This document shows, in pieces, positions 60,817-64,000 of a stretch of 64,000 bases of DNA. Positions within the stretch are counted from its first letter, which is position 1, and each line of letters begins with the position of its first letter. The notes under the pieces are model-generated. The model was not told the origin of the DNA. It did no database searches and saw nothing but the letters and a program-made list of their open reading frames with translations. The stretch spans positions 1,550,001 to 1,614,000 of the forward strand of contig JACKNO010000001.1 in NCBI GenBank assembly GCA_024234815.1, in the 5' to 3' direction. A program made the translations under genes and the position numbers. The DNA comes from Pseudomonadales bacterium. GTDB lineage: Bacteria; Pseudomonadota; Gammaproteobacteria; Pseudomonadales; Halieaceae.

Positions 60817-62143
60817 GAACGACAAAAATACAAAGGACGAGAGACAGAAAGCGGTTCCCACCTCCCGGGCAGGCCGTCTGGCGAGGGTTGCGCGCATGGC
60901 CGGTGGCGTCGCCGGCGGCATGCTGGCGGAGGGAACCCGGCAGTTGCGCGCTGGCAAAAGACCGCGCGCCCGGGATATGCTGTTGACCCCCGCCAATGCG
61001 CGGCGGGTGGCTGAGCAACTGGCAACCATGCGCGGCGCCGCGATGAAGGTGGGGCAGATTCTGTCCATGGACACCGGCGATTTCCTGCCGCGGGAACTGG
61101 CCGACATTCTCGCCCGCCTGCGCGCCGACGCGCACTATATGCCCACTCAACAACTGCGCAAGGTAATGTCCGATGCCTATGGCGCCGACTGGGAGCAACT
61201 GTTCTACGGTTTCGAGATGAAGCCGCTGGCCGCTGCCTCCATTGGCCAGGTGCACAGGACCGTTGCCCCGGACGGCCGCGAAATTGTGCTGAAGGTGCAG
61301 TATCCGGGTGTGAGTTCCAGTTTCGATAGTGACGTGGATAACATTGCCACTTTGCTGCGCATGTCTGGCCTGCTGCCGCCGGAACTCAATATCCAGCCGC
61401 TGCTGGAGGATGCGAAACGCCAGCTCAAGGACGAGGCCGACTACTACAAGGAAGCGAAGTTCCTCGAGTCCTTCCATGAACTGCTGCAGGACGATGACCG
61501 TTTCCTCGTGCCCCAGCTCCTGCCGGAGCTTACCCGCAGCACCGTGCTGGCGATGACGTATGTCAGTGGCAAACCGATTGAATCCATAGTGACGCTGCCG
61601 CAGGAAGAGCGCGACCGGGTGATGACGGCGCTGGTGGAGCTGATGTTCATGGAGTTGTTTGAATTGCGGATGGTGCAAACCGACCCCAATTTCGCCAACT
61701 ATCTCTACCGCGGCAGCAGCGGCCAGATCGTGTTGCTGGATTTTGGCGCCACTCGCCACTTCAAGGCGGGCTTCGTCAACGGTTACCGCAAGCTGCTGGC
61801 TGCGGCACTGAGAGACGACGAGGACAAACTGGTGCAGGCGGCCGAACGTATCGGTTACGCCATGGGCGATGAGGACAGCCAGTACCGTGCCCTGGTACTG
61901 GAACTGTTCCTGCTGGCGCTGGAGCCGCTGCGCCACGAGGGCGTCTATGATTTTGCCCGTTCCGATATGGCGCGACGGATGTCCCGGCTGGCCGAGGACG
62001 TGGCCGATTACCGGGATTTCTGGCAGGCGCCTCCCACCGATGCCATGTATTTCCACCGCAAACTGGGCGGCATGTTTCTGCTGGCCAGCCGGGTGAAGGC
62101 GCGGGTTGACGTAAACAGCCTCGTCAGGCGCTTTATCGACTGA
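60803..62143 (+). CDS. ABC1/UbiB-type atypical kinase (second of two)
   Basis: This 446-residue relative of the preceding protein has KVGQ (residues 82-85), PLAAASIGQVH, KDEADYYKEA, QTDPNFANYL and LLDFGAT. The N-terminus is lysine-rich and basic. The start is uncertain: the frame is open to ATG 60734, deep inside the previous gene; TTG 60803, with GAGAGAAGG just before it, gives a 14-base overlap and a natural MAKDKNDKN start. Tandem overlapping ABC1 kinases suggest a paired function or a heteromer. Confidence 0.83.
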   Translation: MAKDKNDKNTKDERQKAVPTSRAGRLARVARMAGGVAGGMLAEGTRQLRAGKRPRARDMLLTPANARRVAEQLATMRGAAMKVGQILSMDTGDFLPRELADILARLRADAHYMPTQQLRKVMSDAYGADWEQLFYGFEMKPLAAASIGQVHRTVAPDGREIVLKVQYPGVSSSFDSDVDNIATLLRMSGLLPPELNIQPLLEDAKRQLKDEADYYKEAKFLESFHELLQDDDRFLVPQLLPELTRSTVLAMTYVSGKPIESIVTLPQEERDRVMTALVELMFMELFELRMVQTDPNFANYLYRGSSGQIVLLDFGATRHFKAGFVNGYRKLLAAALRDDEDKLVQAAERIGYAMGDEDSQYRALVLELFLLALEPLRHEGVYDFARSDMARRMSRLAEDVADYRDFWQAPPTDAMYFHRKLGGMFLLASRVKARVDVNSLVRRFID

Positions 62144-62150
62144 GCGGCGG

Positions 62151-63659
62151 CTAAGCCCTTTCGGTTTTTGTGATTTTGCGCTGCGCCGGTTTGCGCGGTC
62201 CCGCCTTGTGTCTCGTTTTCGCCGCTGGCGTTTTGGCCGTACCGGCCAGCGCCGCATCCCGCAATTCCTCAAAAGAGGCCTGCAGGCAGTCCGCGTAGAA
62301 GGCCGGATCTGGCAGCATGTCACGACACGCGGTGAACGACAGCGTTACAGAGCCCTGCTTTTCCTGCACCGTGCTGAAAACAATGTGAAACAAGCCGACG
62401 TTCGGCAGCAGCGGGCCGAGGCTGATGGACTGTACCAGTTCGGCTCCGCATAAATACAGCTGCACAGGTGGCCCGGGCACATTGGTGACTATGGTGTTGA
62501 ACACGGTACTGGCTTCGGCCAGTCCGGTGGCGCTGGCGGTGCGTATCGCCAACGACAACACGTTGCCGGGCATGACATCGGTGAGGTCCACAGCGAAGCG
62601 GGGCCCCAATGCCTCGGCGTAGGCCTTGGCGGACAGGGCCTCTTTGTGTACCTCGGCCATGCGCTCCAGCGGATTCTCGATGTCGGTGCGCAGGCTCACG
62701 TTCATGAAGCCCACCATATTGCCACCCGCGGAGCGCTCCTCGGCGGAGCGCACATCGATAGGGCAGCCGGTAACGAGACTGGCATCAGGCAGTTCACCCT
62801 TGCTCTGCAGATACTTGCGCAGACCGCCTGCGACGATGGTCAGCATGACATCGTTGACCGTGGTGCCGGGGTGCGTATTCTTGATCCTGCGTATCTCCGC
62901 GAAATCGAAGCTGCGGGCTTCCACAACCCGGTGCCGGGATATCCTGCCCTGAAAGCGCGTCTTGGGCTTTTCGCCCAGGGAGTGGAACGTTGCGTCCTGC
63001 TTGCCGCGACGGATGCGCATGAACGCGGGGCCCGCCTGTTTTACGATGTCGAAGAGCTGGCCCGGTTTGCGCCACATGTCGACGTAGGCGCGGGTGAGCA
63101 TGCCCAGGGTCGAGGGGCGTTCCACGAGCCACGGAGTCGCCTTGCCGGAGTCGCGGGGTTCTGGGGTGAGGTCGTGCATGATGTTCATGAATTGGGTGCC
63201 GGTTGCGCCGTCCATTGCACAGTGGTGCACCTTCAGCAGCAGGGCGAAGCACCCGGCCGGGATGCCCTCGATATTGTTGAGCCCTTCGATAACATAGATC
63301 TCCCACATGGGCTTGTCCCGGCGCAACGGCGTGGCGTGGATGCGCGCGGCGAGAATGCACAGCTGCCGCCAGTCGCCGGGTTTGGGCAGGGCGATGTGGC
63401 GCACGTGGTACTCGAGGTCAAAATCCGGGTCTTCCACCCAGTAGGGTCTGCCGAGGCCGTAGGGAACAAAAGCCAGTTTGCGACGGAAAATCGGCGACAG
63501 ATGCAGGCGGCTTTCCAGCAGGGCGAGAATCTGCTTGAAGCGCACCTTGCCGCCCGCGGCAGTCGACTGGTCGTAGATGCTCACGCCACCGATGTGTTGC
63601 GGTAGTCCGTCGAGTTCAGCGTGCAGGAACATGGCGTCCTGGCCGGATAATTGCTGCAT
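62151..63659 (-). CDS. Wax ester synthase/diacylglycerol acyltransferase
   Basis: WS/DGAT enzymes make storage wax esters and triacylglycerols from acyl-CoA. The 502-residue protein has the catalytic HHxxxDG as HHCAMDG (residues 145-151), LSGQDAMFLHAE at the N-terminus and the conserved NVPGPPVQLYLCGAELVQ near residue 400. The frame is open to 63959 and ATG 63698 is possible. ATG 63659 has GAGGTG six bases upstream and gives MQQLSGQDAMF. A lysine/arginine-rich tail ends the protein. It is convergent with the ABC1 genes, with a 7-base gap. Confidence 0.9.
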   Translation of the reverse strand: MQQLSGQDAMFLHAELDGLPQHIGGVSIYDQSTAAGGKVRFKQILALLESRLHLSPIFRRKLAFVPYGLGRPYWVEDPDFDLEYHVRHIALPKPGDWRQLCILAARIHATPLRRDKPMWEIYVIEGLNNIEGIPAGCFALLLKVHHCAMDGATGTQFMNIMHDLTPEPRDSGKATPWLVERPSTLGMLTRAYVDMWRKPGQLFDIVKQAGPAFMRIRRGKQDATFHSLGEKPKTRFQGRISRHRVVEARSFDFAEIRRIKNTHPGTTVNDVMLTIVAGGLRKYLQSKGELPDASLVTGCPIDVRSAEERSAGGNMVGFMNVSLRTDIENPLERMAEVHKEALSAKAYAEALGPRFAVDLTDVMPGNVLSLAIRTASATGLAEASTVFNTIVTNVPGPPVQLYLCGAELVQSISLGPLLPNVGLFHIVFSTVQEKQGSVTLSFTACRDMLPDPAFYADCLQASFEELRDAALAGTAKTPAAKTRHKAGPRKPAQRKITKTERA

Positions 63660-63753
63660 GGCGAACACCTCGGGGGTTGAAGAACGACTTTGCAGCATCG
63701 TTTGAATTCCGCGCGAGGTCAATACCGCGGGGAGGGCAGGCAACCCGCGGGAC

Positions 63754-64000
63754 CTAAAGGTGTTGTCGCCGCTCTCCGACCAGCCAGGTATTGTGCACCC
63801 GGAATTGATCATCGAAATGCACCAGGTCGGCCCGATAGCCGCTGGCGATGCGACCGAGGCGATTGTCCAGTTCGAGGATAGCGGCGGGATAGAGGGAGGC
63901 CATGCGCAGGCACTCGTCCAGTGGCAGACCCACCGGCCCGGCGGCGTAGCGGACCGCATCGATCATGCCGATGGCGCTCCCCGCCAGCACACCCTCCGCG
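63754..64000 (-). CDS. nagA: N-acetylglucosamine-6-phosphate deacetylase, C-terminal end (partial)
   Basis: Only the last 81 codons or so are in the window. They read LAGSAIGMIDAVRYAAGPVGLPLDECLRMASLYPAAIL, then GRIASGYRADLVHFDDQFRV. This fits the C-terminal helix and final beta-segment of NagA, which deacetylates GlcNAc-6-phosphate in chitin and peptidoglycan amino-sugar use. The rest lies beyond base 64000, so the key catalytic residues cannot be checked. Confidence 0.75.
   Translation of the reverse strand, partial: AEGVLAGSAIGMIDAVRYAAGPVGLPLDECLRMASLYPAAILELDNRLGRIASGYRADLVHFDDQFRVHNTWLVGERRQHL

Noticed and set aside
60746..62323. Open frame of 525 codons on the minus strand, antisense to the ABC1 gene
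   Set aside because: It mirrors a conserved kinase gene and resembles no family; the composition is arginine/histidine/glutamine-rich.

Overview
The window is chromosomal DNA from a Gram-negative gammaproteobacterium. It carries the full str / S10 / spc / alpha ribosomal order, adjacent fabA-fabB, a uvrA-MFS-ssb block, a bifunctional AlgA-type enzyme and outer-membrane protein genes. The protein sequences look like a marine, aerobic-type lineage (Cellvibrionales/Halieaceae-like). That placement is inference from sequence flavour, not a search result. Base composition is moderately GC-rich throughout and no insertion sequences, CRISPR arrays, tRNAs or rRNAs were seen.

Positions 1-19481 (+ strand) hold the end of rpsL, then rpsG-fusA-tuf, a three-gene interruption (TM2 membrane protein on the minus strand, YdcH-like DUF465 protein, DksA/TraR-type zinc-finger protein), and then the S10, spc and alpha operons from rpsJ to rplQ. 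Near-consensus sigma-70 promoters lie before rpsJ and before rpsM, and intrinsic terminators follow tuf and rplQ.

Positions 19638-45133 are mostly housekeeping: an SMP-30 lactonase-like protein, uvrA, an MFS exporter, ssb, an RmlD-like protein, moaB-moeA, fabA-fabB, a sugar-nucleotide block (algA/manC, galU, phosphomannomutase, pgi), ispB facing rplU-rpmA-obg-proB, an aldehyde dehydrogenase facing a ZIP metal transporter, an isoprenylcysteine-methyltransferase-like protein, alanine dehydrogenase, a SOUL haem-binding protein and a rhodanese.

Positions 45146-58503 (minus strand) are the most remarkable part. Ferrochelatase (hemH) is followed, across an intrinsic terminator, by an eight-gene multihaem cytochrome locus. 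In transcription order it encodes a periplasmic tetrahaem cytochrome c3, a CbcL-like 11-haem c / membrane b fusion, an ImcH-like seven-haem NapC/NirT cytochrome, a MenA/UbiA-type prenyltransferase, a multihaem cytochrome with a C-terminal ethylbenzene-dehydrogenase-type haem domain, a decahaem MtrA/DmsE, an MtrB/PioB porin and a decahaem MtrC/OmcA lipoprotein. Together the six cytochromes carry 52 c-type haem motifs. The layout suggests a quinone-pool-to-cell-surface electron conduit: Geobacter-style inner-membrane quinol oxidases, a periplasmic carrier, and a Shewanella-style MtrCAB outer-membrane complex, with its own quinone-type prenyltransferase. A one-mismatch FNR/ANR box lies before the second gene, suggesting low-oxygen control. 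Direction of electron flow cannot be told from sequence.

Positions 58644-64000 hold a glutathione S-transferase-like protein, two overlapping ABC1/UbiB-type kinases, a wax ester synthase/diacylglycerol acyltransferase and the C-terminal end of nagA, cut by the window edge.
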